From assembly GCA_033816765.1 (NCBI GenBank), contig CM066293.1:3968001-4032000 (forward strand): a DNA stretch of 64,000 nucleotides. The letters are read 5' to 3'. Below the pieces are notes generated by a model. The model was not told the DNA's origin, did not search any database, and was given only the letters and a program-made list of their open reading frames with translations. This DNA is from Nothopassalora personata (lineage: Eukaryota > Ascomycota > Dothideomycetes > Mycosphaerellales > Mycosphaerellaceae). Positions 9,251 through 19,957 of this stretch are shown here, one piece after another (the stretch's first letter is position 1; the number at the start of each line of letters is the position of its first letter). The position numbers and the translations under genes are program-made.

Positions 9251-12200
9251 TACTACTACGGATAGTTATAAGAGGGCGTATATAATATAAATGTTAAGGA
9301 AAGAAAGACAGTTGTTTAGAGAAGTATCGCGCTTCTTAAATGCCTTTCCTCTATTGTCCTAAGTCGTATTATCGTCGCTAGGTGAGTTCTTAATAGTATG
9401 CTATTATAGGCTATTATCTAGCTATTATTCTTAAATAAGTGGGTCCTAATCCTATAGGTTATTAGAGGATGTAATCCTAAGGCACTCGAGCCTTTACATA
9501 AGTCGTCTATTAGTAGATATGTTAAGTAGATTTAGGTGATACTATAGCAACAGTAGCGAAGTGTACGGAGTAGCATATAGTAAATGCTAAGGTTCTACTA
9601 AGCCGTATATAGTTAGTAAAGTTATGCGTCGAAAGACAACCCTATACCTCGTGTTAGTAAGGAGCACTTCCTCGTAGGCGTATAATACTCGCCCCTCCGA
9701 GGAAGTGTAAGTGCTCTATAAGAAATAAGCTATGTCGAAACATATAAGCTTACGGCAGTAAGCAGCGACTAGGCTATAATGTTATTAGGCAAGTAAGTGA
9801 AGCGACACCTAACTCTAGTAAAAAGCACTTACTCGTAGGGCCTATAGTACTTACTCGTAGGGCCTATTACTACATCCCTACGAGTAAGTACTATAGGAAA
9901 CTCGTCGTGCCCGAAAGTAAGCTAAGATTAACTAAGCGACTCGTAACCCTCCTTGAGGTAGGCACGACTTCCGGCGGTAATATTCTCCTACGAGTAAGTG
10001 CGTTAATCGAGAAGGAGCTCGTAATCTATGTCCTCCGTACGACCGATACGGAGTAGGTAAGGAGGTAGGCGGTAGATTTATTAAAGTCGATCTTAAAACA
10101 TTAAATACGTAGTAACTATACCCTATTAGCTACTCTAACATAATAAAAGATACAAGCACTTCCTCGTAGGGGCGAGCATTACACGCCTACGAGGAAGTGC
10201 ACTAACCGTAACCGTAATAGCATTACTACACGTCCTTTCAACTCCGGAGCCTCCTTAGTGAGGCTATCCCTACGGTAGAGGCCCGACCTACCCTAGTAGG
10301 TCGTCTTAATACGTCGCCTATCGACGACGCTACCGCATTATCTTAAGCATTGTTATCTTAAGTATTGTTGTCTTAAGCATTATTGTCTTAAGCATTGTTA
10401 TCTTAGACCGTATCGACTTAACCTATAGGTTCTTAACCCGTAGACTCCGTAGTTAATTGTTCTTATAGTAATAGACTAGGCTCTAATAGCTAATTCTAGT
10501 ATTGCGGCTATAGATAACTGCCTTAACTACTAGGCTAGGCGTCTTACTAACGTTCTAGTTACGAAGACTCGGGTATACTGTCTAAAGCTAGGGCTTAGTT
10601 TAGCGTACCTACGGAAGGAGCGAACATACTAACCGGCTCGACGTGTTCGACTATAGCTTATTATAGCGTACTAATTGGAAGAGTAAACATACGACCTTAC
10701 TCGACATTCTATTCTATTATAGCCTACTATTCGGTAGGAGCTTAGTCCTTAGTAACTTATATCTATACTATACTAGGTACTAATAGCTCTTTAGCTTCGG
10801 GTTAAAGACGTGTACGGTAGTAAGGGCAATATAGCATATTAAACTTAGCGACTATCTTAGTAATGTAACGGAAGCACACATAGTGTTAGTACTTCGTCCG
10901 CTAACGAATACACTTGCTATTATCCTAGTCGTTATAGTAGATCGGATAGCGGTTTTTATAGTCGCCTAGGCTTCGACGTTCTTAAGGCTTAGGCTAATCC
11001 TATAGACGCCGTGGAACTATAGCCGGTAGGTTAGGTAGGCTGCTTTAGTCGCTATCGTCGTTAGTAGTTAGTAACTCGTAGATAGAGCGCTTCTTACTAC
11101 CCTCGTACGCCTTCTTCGAGGTGCGTTAAGTAGTCGTACTAGTAGTAGTAGTCGTACTAGTAGTCGTACTACTCTCGCCGTTCGAAGCGCCTCGCTTAAT
11201 TAATACATCGAGCCGGCCTTAAGTAAGGTATTGCTCGTATTGAGTATTATCGAGATAGTCCTCGCGACGCTCCTACTAAGGAGGCGAGAGAGGACGAGGC
11301 ATACGGAACCTACTAGGCTATACTTTATATAATAGCTACGATAGTAGTAGTAGTGCTTCGGGTTCGTCCTAGTGTACGAATAGAGCATCGTCGCTATCTA
11401 CTCCTATAGTAGCATCTCGTACACCCCTAATACTAAGCGGAGTAGACTACCGCGTATCCTATATAGACGTAGTCTAATCCTAGTCCTAGTCCTAGTCCTA
11501 GTCCTTATCCTTATTAGCGATATAAACATTCTTCTATATGTCTTCGTAGATTTCTCGGATAATGAAGACCTTAATAATAACACGCTTAGTACTAGGTCTA
11601 CTATTAAAAGCCGTAACGAGTGAATTAAGATCCCCTCTTTCGAGTAGTAACTCCCTTGCCCGGATAGGCTATTGACTAGTAGAATTAATACGCGAAGTAA
11701 AATAATGCTTAAAGTGCGGCTCCCTTAGTATCTCCTTTACCTCGGGTGCCTCTAATATAAAGAGATCCTATAGCTACGTAGGTCGGTTAGGCGTAGGGAC
11801 TCGCTAGAGTAGTAATAGAAAGGTGTCTATATAATTAGTCCACTCCTAGGTATGCGTAAGGATTCTCTCGCTATATACGATGTAGTTATAGTTGCTGCCC
11901 TCCCTTAAAGAGATAAACACATTATACGATATAAGGTTAAACCGGACGAACTATCGTATCTACTTCTCTTTACCTTTCCCCTTAGCTCTTATAATAGACT
12001 TCTTAGCTAGCATCTTTCTTCGAGCTATAGACTTAAGAGGATTACTTTCTTCGTTAGACTCGGTAACCTTCTTCGACAATTTAGGTGCCGCTAGATGTAA
12101 TGGATTGTAGGTAGCATTATGTATCGGGCGCTTCTTAGTCCTCTCCTTGCCTTTCCTTTCTTTCTTAGCCCTTCTAGCGTTACGAAACGTCTTAAATCCA

Positions 12201-12580
12201 TCGTAGGCACTACTAGGGCCTCCGCTAGAAACGACAGCTAGCTAAGTAGATTGCGGTAGTGATTCGGCATTAGACGAGGAGAGACTCGGGGACCTTCGAT
12301 AGCCGCACTTCTTATAGAAGTAAGTACTAGCCTTAAAGGTAGCGCCGTATACGGAGTAGAATAAAGGCATATTGTTACTAATGTCGTCGTAGAGCTAATA
12401 GAACCGATAGAGCTAATAGAATCGATAGGGCTAGCGGTTATTAAGTAGATAAGAATTTCGAGGGTAGCGGCTTAGGCGTGTTATATTAATTGCCGCAATA
12501 TCTACATCGCGGCGGCAGTCCTCCGGCATAACATAATATATAGATAAATAATCTATACTAGTAGGGGTTACTATAATTAT
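9251..12580. other. RIPped interior of the large TIR element, unassigned
   Basis: The sequence is stop-riddled on both strands with extreme TpA bias. Coding-like patches remain on the minus strand (for example 12,050-12,450 and 11,200-11,700, with Ser/Lys/Arg-rich stretches), but no domain can be named. It contains hairpin repeats near 9.66-9.90, 9.98 and 10.15-10.20 kb, a TCTTAAGCATTG-like tandem repeat at about 10,340-10,400 and a short CCTAGT tandem array at about 11,474-11,506. Confidence 0.5.
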
Positions 12581-12599
12581 TGCCCCCTACTATATAACT

Positions 12600-14870
12600 A
12601 GAAGTAAAGACTTCTACTACTACAGTACTGCTACTACGCTACCCATTGCTCGTTTACGGAAGTAAACATCGCCCTAAGGCGATCTAATAGTTAGAGCTCT
12701 AGGTTATCGCTTAGGCGTTTAAACTCGAGTAAGTTACCGCTACCCTTAATAAACGCTACAGTAGCCTATCGTAACCGCTTATAAGTAACGAAGTGTAGCC
12801 TAACCAAAGGGTTGTCTAGATCTAAGTCGTTCTCGACCTCTATACCGTCTAATTTACGAGGTAGACCTATAAATTTAAGGGCGTCTTAACACTATTTAAG
12901 CGTCTCCTCTAGTAGGTAGGCTTCGAGATCGTATTCTTCTATACGCTCTTACTACTATCGTATCTATAGATAGTCTAGGTCGATGTTCTATTTCTAATCT
13001 CGTACGCCCTTTCCGAATATCCGAGGGTAGTTATATAGTAGCTTAGGCGTGCTAGAGTAGTGTAACTCTACGTTCGGATTATATCGAATATAATGTATGT
13101 TCTAGTTCTTAATAAAGTATATAACAGTCTTACAAATAATAGGCATGTAGATAGCGAGGAAGGCTACGCGATTAGCTTTCTTATCCGGATTATAGAGGCT
13201 ATCTACTTTAATCTTACCTTATGTCGTTATTAGTATAATAAGCTACTAAGTAAGGTAGGTAGTATATACCGAAGTAATCCCTCTATATGTTTAGCGCGCC
13301 CTTCGCGACTTCGCCGTTCTAGTACTCGACGGTATTGTTACCCTTACTAGTCGTGTACTAAAAGCACTCTAAAAAGCTTAGCCTACGAGCTACAAATAGC
13401 TCTCGTAGTTTAAGATGGGCGTTCGCGAGCATTAGTATCTCGACGCCTTTATTAGATCGTATAATACGTAGCTAATAACCTCGCCGTGTTATCTCATTAA
13501 TATATTATACGAAGGTTAAGAACTTTGTCTTCGTAAGGTTACCGGTATATGTCTAAATAATCTAGCGGGAGAACATATCTATATATACATAGATCTATAT
13601 TCTAAAGAACGGCTCCATCTTATAATAGGCATCAATTAACTAGACATAGTTTAGGCCTATTGCCTTCGGCCTACTATAGTGTAGCTAGAAATATAGCTCG
13701 CGTAGTCGTCGTACACGGAATGGTGTAGTATAGATCTCGCGAGCGATCTTATAGATACGGTCTCTATATATAGAAGTTAATATACATGTACTTACTCGTA
13801 GGCGCGTACCCTTCGCCGCTACGAGTAAGTACGCGTAAGTAAAGAGAATAGCTAGTACTAACTATCTCGTACGTAGCCTATACGTATTGCTAGATTACGA
13901 GTAATAGGAGTAGCTATGCTAGCCCCTACGAGGAAGTACTCGATAGCTCTATACTCTATGTACTATTATATATAAGAGTCTCGTAGCCTAATTAGGATAG
14001 AGTCTAGTATGTAATAGTGCACGGAGCACATACTCGTAGCGGTATAGTAGCATATACTCGTAGCGGTATAGTAGCATATACTCGTAGCGGTGTAGTAGTA
14101 TATACTCGTAGCGGTGTAGTAGCATATACTCGTAGCGGTATAGTAGTACATACTCGTAGCGGTATAGTAGTACATACTCGTAGCGGTATAGGAGTACATA
14201 CTCACCGCGGTATAGGAGTATATACTCGTAGCCGCGGTAAGTAGTGTAGTAGTACATACTCGTAGCCGCGGTAAGTAGTATAGTAGCACATACTCGTAGC
14301 CGCGGTACAGTATACTCGGAGCGGTTAAAGAAGTAGATATATACGTACCTACCGATAAAGCAATTCTTCCTACGTAGATAGTTAGCGATAGTACGATAGC
14401 TACTATTATACGTAACATTAGAAGCGATTATAACCGACAAGACTTTACGAATAGCCTACGTAATCTCTTCCTCGTTCTCTAGTAGTATACGCCTTAGAAG
14501 ACCTATTAATCTTCGTAGATTGCGGTATTAGGTTAACGACAACTTAAAGCTATCTTTTTTTAGTATCTTAACTGTATACTTATTACCTAATGCTAAGTAC
14601 CGCTAAAAGTTGTATTTAATCTTCCGTCGTAGACAGTCCTCTTACTATAGAGTAAACTTAGTACGTATATTAGCCTTAGTTAATCCCTACTATTCGAGCC
14701 TACGCTCTAAAGTAGGTAGTGTAAGATAGACTCTATAGTCCTAGCGAAGACGCTAAAGGATTTCTCGATACGTAGTCTTGCTTACGATAAGCTAGGCGAT
14801 CGTCTTACGATATAGCTCGACATCGATAGCTTAGCCGCTACGGCGGCGATTCGTAACAATAGGCATAACG
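12600..14870 (-). pseudogene. RIP-degraded integrase-like (DDE/rve superfamily) transposase
   Basis: Read on the minus strand from about 14,870. An N-terminal helix-turn-helix-like region contains ELYRKTIA and LPTLERRLE. A region with tandem repeats follows, then a catalytic core at about 13,760-13,250: YIDMFSR with the first Asp, ITRRGY, RSNKGVE where the second acid reads Asn (GAT to AAT after T, a RIP change), and TTSKGNNTVEY with the third acidic position. The C-terminal part continues to about 12,600 (AIYMPIICKTVIYFIKN, EAYLLEETLK). Internal stops are TAG/TAA of RIP type. The order and motifs match the HTH plus integrase-core proteins found in many filamentous fungi. The gene is dead here. 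Confidence 0.7.
13960..14320. repeat. 24-bp tandem repeat inside the transposase remnant
   Basis: Units of the form CATACTCGTAGCGGTATAGTAG (24-bp period) repeat about ten times between roughly 14,027 and 14,310, with variants in the last three copies. The period is a multiple of three, so the array can be read in all frames as an 8-residue repeat such as YEYVLLYR. Confidence 0.8.
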
Positions 14871-15031
14871 AGGGCGGAGGGCGGAGGGCGTGTACGTATG
14901 CGCGTAGCGATCGGTGTAGTGTAGCGTAGTGTAGTATTAAGGTTAATACTTAGAAAGAATCTTAGATGCAACCGTGGATTACGTGGCCTCTGTATGCTAT
15001 GTACTTACTCGTAGCAGCTAATCTATAGCCC

Positions 15032-15295
15032 CTACGAGTAAGTGCATAGCATATAGGCATACAGGCATATAGGCATACAGGCATACAGGCAAACAGCTAA
15101 ACAGCTAAATAGGCATACAGGCATACAGGCATACAGGCATACAGGCATACAGGCATACAGGCATACAGGCATACAGGCATACAGGCATACAGGCATACAG
15201 GCATACAGGCATACAGGCATACAGGCATACAGGCATACAGGCATACAGGCAAAAAGGCAAAACCCCGGATTCGAGAGAAACCATGTCAACCAGGC
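15032..15295 (-). repeat. Right terminal inverted repeat with expanded 8-bp minisatellite
   Basis: Mirror image of the left end: a CTTACTCGTAGG hairpin at about 15,003-15,046, then ACAGGCAT units from about 15,054 to 15,250, then the unique tip to 15,295. This array is longer and much more uniform than the left one, with about sixteen uninterrupted units at 15,116-15,247. Confidence 0.8.
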
Positions 15296-15471
15296 TACGA
15301 GGATACCCTAGCTCTAGACTTCTAGACCCAGTAATCTCACAAGAAGACGAGGCCCCGCTTCCTCGGCACCAGCCGAAGCACCATCACAACGCGTGTAGGT
15401 CCTACTGTATTCCTAGATCAACTTTCATCATCACACAACATTGCAGGTCATGGGGAAACCAGACGAACGCA

Positions 15472-16769
15472 ATGCAGTCCATCGCCTTCCACCATCTCAC
15501 ACCCTTTCAGGCTAAGTCGGCTGCTGTGAAGCGGCCAAAGGAGATCACCGAATTCTCCTTCGATGATGACCACGTCTGCTTTCCCTTGGATTCCCGCAGC
15601 CTGCGCTACTACTTTCCACCAGACATCAATGTCCCTTACGTACAAGACCAGCCTCGCATCGATCTGTCAGCCGGCTTCAACACCTTCCGAAAATTCGATG
15701 ATACAGTCGACCTTGGTCTCAATCCCCTGCTCGATACCATCCAGCAGTATGAAGAACAAACGAAGACAAAGCTGCAGGCCGATATACTGACATGGCGCGG
15801 GATGATGACGAAGGTATCCAATGCTCGACGGTTCTTACAGCAAGTCACTGATCACGGCAGATTCTGGTGGCACCGTTCGACACGTTTGGCGAGTTTAAAA
15901 TGCTCGCCACCTGCTTCGGGGTACGCATGACATAGCGGACTATGCACAGACTGTGGCTGACATGAAAATGCAGGGCACCATCTATATCGAGGAAGACAAA
16001 ATGACTAAAGCCGCGGAGACCGAGATCTCGAACCGTCGACACAAGAATGCCTCGTATCCAGCAGAACAGATGCAATTCTGGGGTATGTATGTACATTGAA
16101 TTATTATGCGAGCATGGACTCAAGGACGTAGGCTACAAATTCGAGACACTTGCTACACTGCCACGGCCCTGGGCAGATTGCAGCCGCGAGGAAATAGAGG
16201 ATCGTGAGTCCGAGACTGTGAGCAACTACGCCCAATACTGCTCGGTCGTGCGGACTGGAATCGGCAACCACAGTCTCGTCATTGGCGGTGAAGTTGACGC
16301 TGTCATCGGCTGCAAGCCAGACGATCCGACAGACCCGATCCCATACATCGAACTGAAGACCAGCGAAGACTTTTACGGCGATGACAAGAAAGCTGCCATG
16401 AAGTTTGAGCGCAAAATGTGCCGTTTCTGGGCACAGTCATTCCTGCTTGGCGTACCCAAGATCGTCATTGGCTTCCGTAGCAAAGACGGCTTCCTTCAAC
16501 GCCTTCAGACCTGGGACACTTTGGACATACCGAACTTTGTCAAGCGACAGGGCATGCAGACTTGGGATGGTAACACCTGCATCAATTTTGCTGCTGCTTT
16601 TCTGGACTTCCTCAGGCAGCACATCACCGGGGACGGGACTTGGGCTATTGAGCGCAAGAAAGGTGCCAAGGAGATTTTGTTGTCCAAGATCAGCGAGGAA
16701 TACGACCGGAAGATCGTGAGTCCAAACTTTCGTAGGCATCGACAAGACTTCTCTTTCCACGTGTCCTGA
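15472..16769 (+). CDS. RAI1: RAI1/DXO family decapping nuclease
   Basis: Four exons: 15472-15813, 15861-15920, 15974-16082 and 16132-16769. The GT-AG introns are 47, 53 and 49 bp and give 382 residues in frame. Family landmarks: FSFDDD near residue 28, RYYFPP near 47, WRGMMTK at 108-114 across intron 1, FWGYKFE across intron 3, and the catalytic acids GGEVD (E224, D226) and IELKT (E244, K246) that bind the metals. Rai1 removes incomplete or NAD 5' caps (pyrophosphohydrolase/deNADding activity) and activates the 5'-3' exonuclease Rat1 in the nucleus, in mRNA 5'-end quality control and transcription termination. An in-frame ATG at 15,283 lies inside the transposon terminal repeat, so 15,472 is preferred. 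The true C-terminus could differ if the GTGAGT at 16,715 is used as a donor. The TIR element ends only 176 bp upstream. Confidence 0.9.
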
Positions 16770-16837
16770 GATTGGAATCAACCGAACTGTGGCGATGAAC
16801 GACAGCTGCTGCTTTCGGTAACCTGCATGTCCGCCTT

Positions 16838-18340
16838 TCAGCCATGACCATTGGCTAAGCGCCCATTGCCAGCGTGCAATTGCCTCTCACAATAATCTTG
16901 GAACGTGCCCATAGATCGACGGCGACAAGCTTGTACATATCGGCGGCGCATGTCAGTGCTGTGCATGTCGCACCGAGCGCTGGCAAAGTCTGCTTCCTTG
17001 TACTTAAACCTTGGAGCGAAGAAGGTTCCCTTGGCTACTTCCTGATAGCAGCTGCTGCAGAACAAGAACGAGTCCATTCCCCACCAAGGCTGGCCATACA
17101 CGACTTCACCTTCTTCGCAGACTGGATAAGCAGAGATGCTGCTGGCATAGTCCATCAAGGCCTTGGGCTCCCCCGTAAAAGTCGATTGCTGCCACTTCTC
17201 CATATACCTCGCGCTGCGGCTTCCACCGCTACACATGTCACACGTCCGATCAAGTCCAAAGGGGTACGCCTTCAGCCGAAAGAACGCCTCAAATCCAGCT
17301 GGCCTTATCAACCCGGAAAAGCATGGCTTGCAGACATTGAAGTTGGGTACTTCCATGGCGGGGTTTCGAGGATCCTGGAGCACATACCACTCGTCTCCAA
17401 AGCAGGTTGCTGAGATCTCGTATTCTGGCTTCGCGAGTATGCGTATGGCAGCTTCTTGCCATGTGTCATAGTTAGCTATAAGCCGGGAGGTTGCATACTG
17501 CATCGAGGGCATCAGGAAATCGCAATTCTCGACTTCAAGGTAATCTGGCAAACCTTCAATCGAATCATCGATAAACCTTCTCGTCGCACACAAGCCATCG
17601 AAATGGTCCAACATGCACGACTCGCAAATTCTCATCTTGAGCCTCTCATCTATCGGCCGTGACCATTTCCGAGACTTCAAAGCGACCTCACTCTTGCAGC
17701 GAGGCAATGTCATTCGATGCTTTGTAGCTTTTACAAAGTTCTGCCATGTCCCTTTTCTACCATGCTGGAGCAGGCTGCGCTTGATGTATGGGACCGAGAG
17801 ATCGCAATACCACACTTCCCTCGACTGATGGTCTCGTACGTCCCGCGGCGTAAACTTATCCGCAACTGGCGTTGCAAGTATCCAATCTTCGAAGCAGCCT
17901 TCGCACGCCAGGAAGCCAGGTATCTCCGGGCTTACGAACCACTTCAGGTTGTGTCCACCTTCGACGCCATCGAGCCCGCCACATGCATTGATCTGCGACC
18001 GCTTATATGCATAGTCAAGCAAACCCATATCATCGCCAGTCTCCACCGCAGCGACCAACAACCTCTTTGCGCGCTCCGTGTTGAAGTCGCAGACGCACCT
18101 TTCGCCAGGCAAAGGATCATGAAAGAAACGCTCACAATGCTTCACGAGTGTCGTCTTTTCAATCCAGTCGACGTAACATTTCGAGCATATCCAGAAGTTT
18201 CGAATCCCAATGAAGCGGTGCCATCCAGTCGCGAACGAGATACCCTCTGGCGGCTTAGGACACCGTACGAGTGGTTTGTAGGCGTAAAAACTGTGCGCTC
18301 TTACGGTACCCGCCATATCGAACAAGGGAAAATTGGACAA
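16838..18340 (-). CDS. Fungal protein of unknown function with five spaced CxxC repeats
   Basis: Single 500-residue frame. CxxC pairs occur at residues 52/55, 146/149, 239/242, 337/340 and 428/431, spaced 94, 93, 98 and 91 residues, with an extra pair at 367/370. Most are followed by an aromatic residue and then Asp-Trp or a similar pair (CSKCYVDWI, CEGCFEDWI). The protein therefore looks like five divergent repeats of about 94 residues, each with a possible half metal site. No signal peptide or membrane segment is seen. No function is recognised. Codon use and the uninterrupted length argue that it is real. It is convergent with RAI1, with 68 bp between the stop codons. A short 5' exon could be missing. 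Confidence 0.75.
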   Translation of the reverse strand: MSNFPLFDMAGTVRAHSFYAYKPLVRCPKPPEGISFATGWHRFIGIRNFWICSKCYVDWIEKTTLVKHCERFFHDPLPGERCVCDFNTERAKRLLVAAVETGDDMGLLDYAYKRSQINACGGLDGVEGGHNLKWFVSPEIPGFLACEGCFEDWILATPVADKFTPRDVRDHQSREVWYCDLSVPYIKRSLLQHGRKGTWQNFVKATKHRMTLPRCKSEVALKSRKWSRPIDERLKMRICESCMLDHFDGLCATRRFIDDSIEGLPDYLEVENCDFLMPSMQYATSRLIANYDTWQEAAIRILAKPEYEISATCFGDEWYVLQDPRNPAMEVPNFNVCKPCFSGLIRPAGFEAFFRLKAYPFGLDRTCDMCSGGSRSARYMEKWQQSTFTGEPKALMDYASSISAYPVCEEGEVVYGQPWWGMDSFLFCSSCYQEVAKGTFFAPRFKYKEADFASARCDMHSTDMRRRYVQACRRRSMGTFQDYCERQLHAGNGRLANGHG

Positions 18341-19254
18341 TATTTGTGCGGAGACGAGCCCGTGCAGACTATATATTGTCTTCCCGCTGTACCCGTTCGA
18401 CTTTGGGTGTGGCGTCTGCCTCGGAAGAAGTATTGGAGCTTCCGGACGTGCTAAGCTGGATTGCTTGCACCCACACCAGTCTCGACGCCCCGAACACCAT
18501 AATCTGAGGCTACGCGACTGCTATATCAAAATCTTCTGCTTACCACTGGTCTTATCAACATCGGCAACGCACATTCTGTACATCTCCAGCCATCACTTCT
18601 CGACACTATGAGAGTGGATACATGACTTAGCTCGCAGCTTCAGTCCTAAGCGAGCCTGCCGAGTCAGTGACCAGCGTTGATCAGCGTCACCGCGACCTGG
18701 TCGCTGAATCGCATGAACCTATTGAGGGCAAACGAGCGTTGCGGGATATGGCGAATCTGGATCTCGTGGCACGCGAGGTACCGTTAACGGCGACTGCGTT
18801 TTGAAGATCGTCGATGCTCTCGTGGTCATTGGTCGTCGCTTCAAATGTGTGGAATAGGAACGTGGACCACAGCGCAAATCACGAGCGCGAGGGGAAATCC
18901 AACGTCGTGGTGAAGATTAATGGCGCATGTGCTGCAGACCTATCGTGCAAGATGCACAGGTTCAGCAATGGACTGCCGAAAAGTCCTGCGATCGTGCTGG
19001 GCCGATCCACCACAGAACATCCATGATACACATCTCGCGCGCAAAGCTATTCGCTGCTTTACACGAAGCGCTGTGCCATGACAAGCTTCATGTTACTTGT
19101 CACTCCTTCTGGCTGTGCCTCATACATTGATACGCTCGCTGTCCAAGCCATGTTGGACTCCTGGAAAAGGCACATTCGTCATTCAGCTTCCGACCGGTAG
19201 TCAATAGCTCAGGAAAACCTGCTGCAACAGCAGCAACGTGGCATCAATACAACC
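18341..19254. other. Intergenic, no firm gene
   Basis: Normal base composition. About 55 codons of open frame near 18,640-18,800 (plus) end in a stop without a recognised family. This may be more decayed gene sequence adjoining the pseudogene at 19,255. Confidence 0.4.
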
Positions 19255-19957
19255 ATGAGACTTCTTGATCTGCGACAGATTCTTCTCATTATCATCTGAG
19301 TCTGCGCATCACTGCACAGCCAGGCACAGCAAGTGAGCAAACACCAATGGATCACATGGAACCCTAACCTACTGAGGATGCTCCAGGTAGCAACGACGCC
19401 AAGTATGGTCCGGTACCGCGCAAAGAGCAGGTCTTCGACATCGAGTTCCTCGAAATTGATCCAACACCAATGCCCATGTATGAACTGATGGCAGAAAATG
19501 GGTAGCTGTTGACATGGCTAAAATCGCCCTAGAGGCAAGTATACATTCTTCTGGCTCCGCGGTCAGATTGCACCTCGACATAAGGAATGCCTCAACTACG
19601 ATGTTCTTGCCCACGCGATCATCACCCTTAATATTCGCGGGAGCTGCCGGGCGGTGGAGTAGACTCCGGACCACCGTTGATCCTCCCTCTTCAGACCATT
19701 GCTCGTGACAGTCTGATCGGGCACTTCGCCATTCGTCACAAGGATGGTGGGTATGTCGATTGTCTTTCAGTGGAAGGGTAGAACGACATACTTGCGGACA
19801 ACATATTGCTAGACGCGTTCACACCAGCTGGCGAATATACCTTGCAGGTCATTGTCACACTACAGGATGAAACTTGTCTTTCGCTGTCTCGTTGATGCAA
19901 TGGCTGGATGGCGAAGGGATGGAGGAAGAAGGATCGGGCTTGAATAGCACTTCGTAA
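19255..19957 (+). pseudogene. Decayed secreted protein gene (possibly ML/lipid-recognition-like)
   Basis: The ATG at 19,255 opens a signal-peptide-like stretch (MRLLDLRQILLIII) interrupted by TGA at codon 15. Coding then continues in shifted frames: SNDAKYGPVPRKEQVFDIEF.LEIDPTPMP, TFFWLRGQIAPRH, DSGPPLILPLQTIARDSL then GHFAIRHKDGGYVD, NDILADNILLDAFTPAGEY and finally MQWLDGEG. Pieces occur in consistent order on one strand with at least two frameshifts and three stops, so the gene is broken. The pattern resembles a family of small secreted fungal proteins, perhaps with an ML-type beta-sandwich. The family call is from memory of pattern and weak. The lesions are indels and assorted substitutions, not RIP. 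Confidence 0.5.

Larger units (their letters stand above)
5983..15295. mobile_element. Large RIP-degraded TIR element with integrase-like transposase remains
   Basis: Both ends carry the same sequence in inverted orientation. The left end begins GCCTGGTTAACATAGTTTCT at 5,983, and the complement of the right end begins GCCTGGTTGACATGGTTTCT at 15,295. Both then continue through CGAATCCGGGGTTTTGCC into an 8-bp minisatellite and a CTTACTCGTAGG hairpin. The two A/G differences near the tip are of RIP type. The interior is riddled with TAG/TAA, but minus-strand coding texture survives: an HTH plus DDE integrase-like transposase (about 12.6-14.87 kb) and at least one other protein (about 6.5-9.2 kb). 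No convincing target-site duplication is seen at the ends. The size without the nested TRIM is about 8.0 kb. The family is not recognised; an integrase-type TIR transposon (Ginger-like in the broad sense) is the closest description. Confidence 0.75.

Noticed and set aside
13966..14440. Tyr/Leu-rich minus-strand frames of 150 codons
   Set aside because: Products of the 24-bp tandem repeat in RIPped DNA; two different frames are open for the same reason.
15032..15289. Cys-Met-Pro-Val repeat protein
   Set aside because: Translation of the 8-bp terminal minisatellite, which is non-coding.
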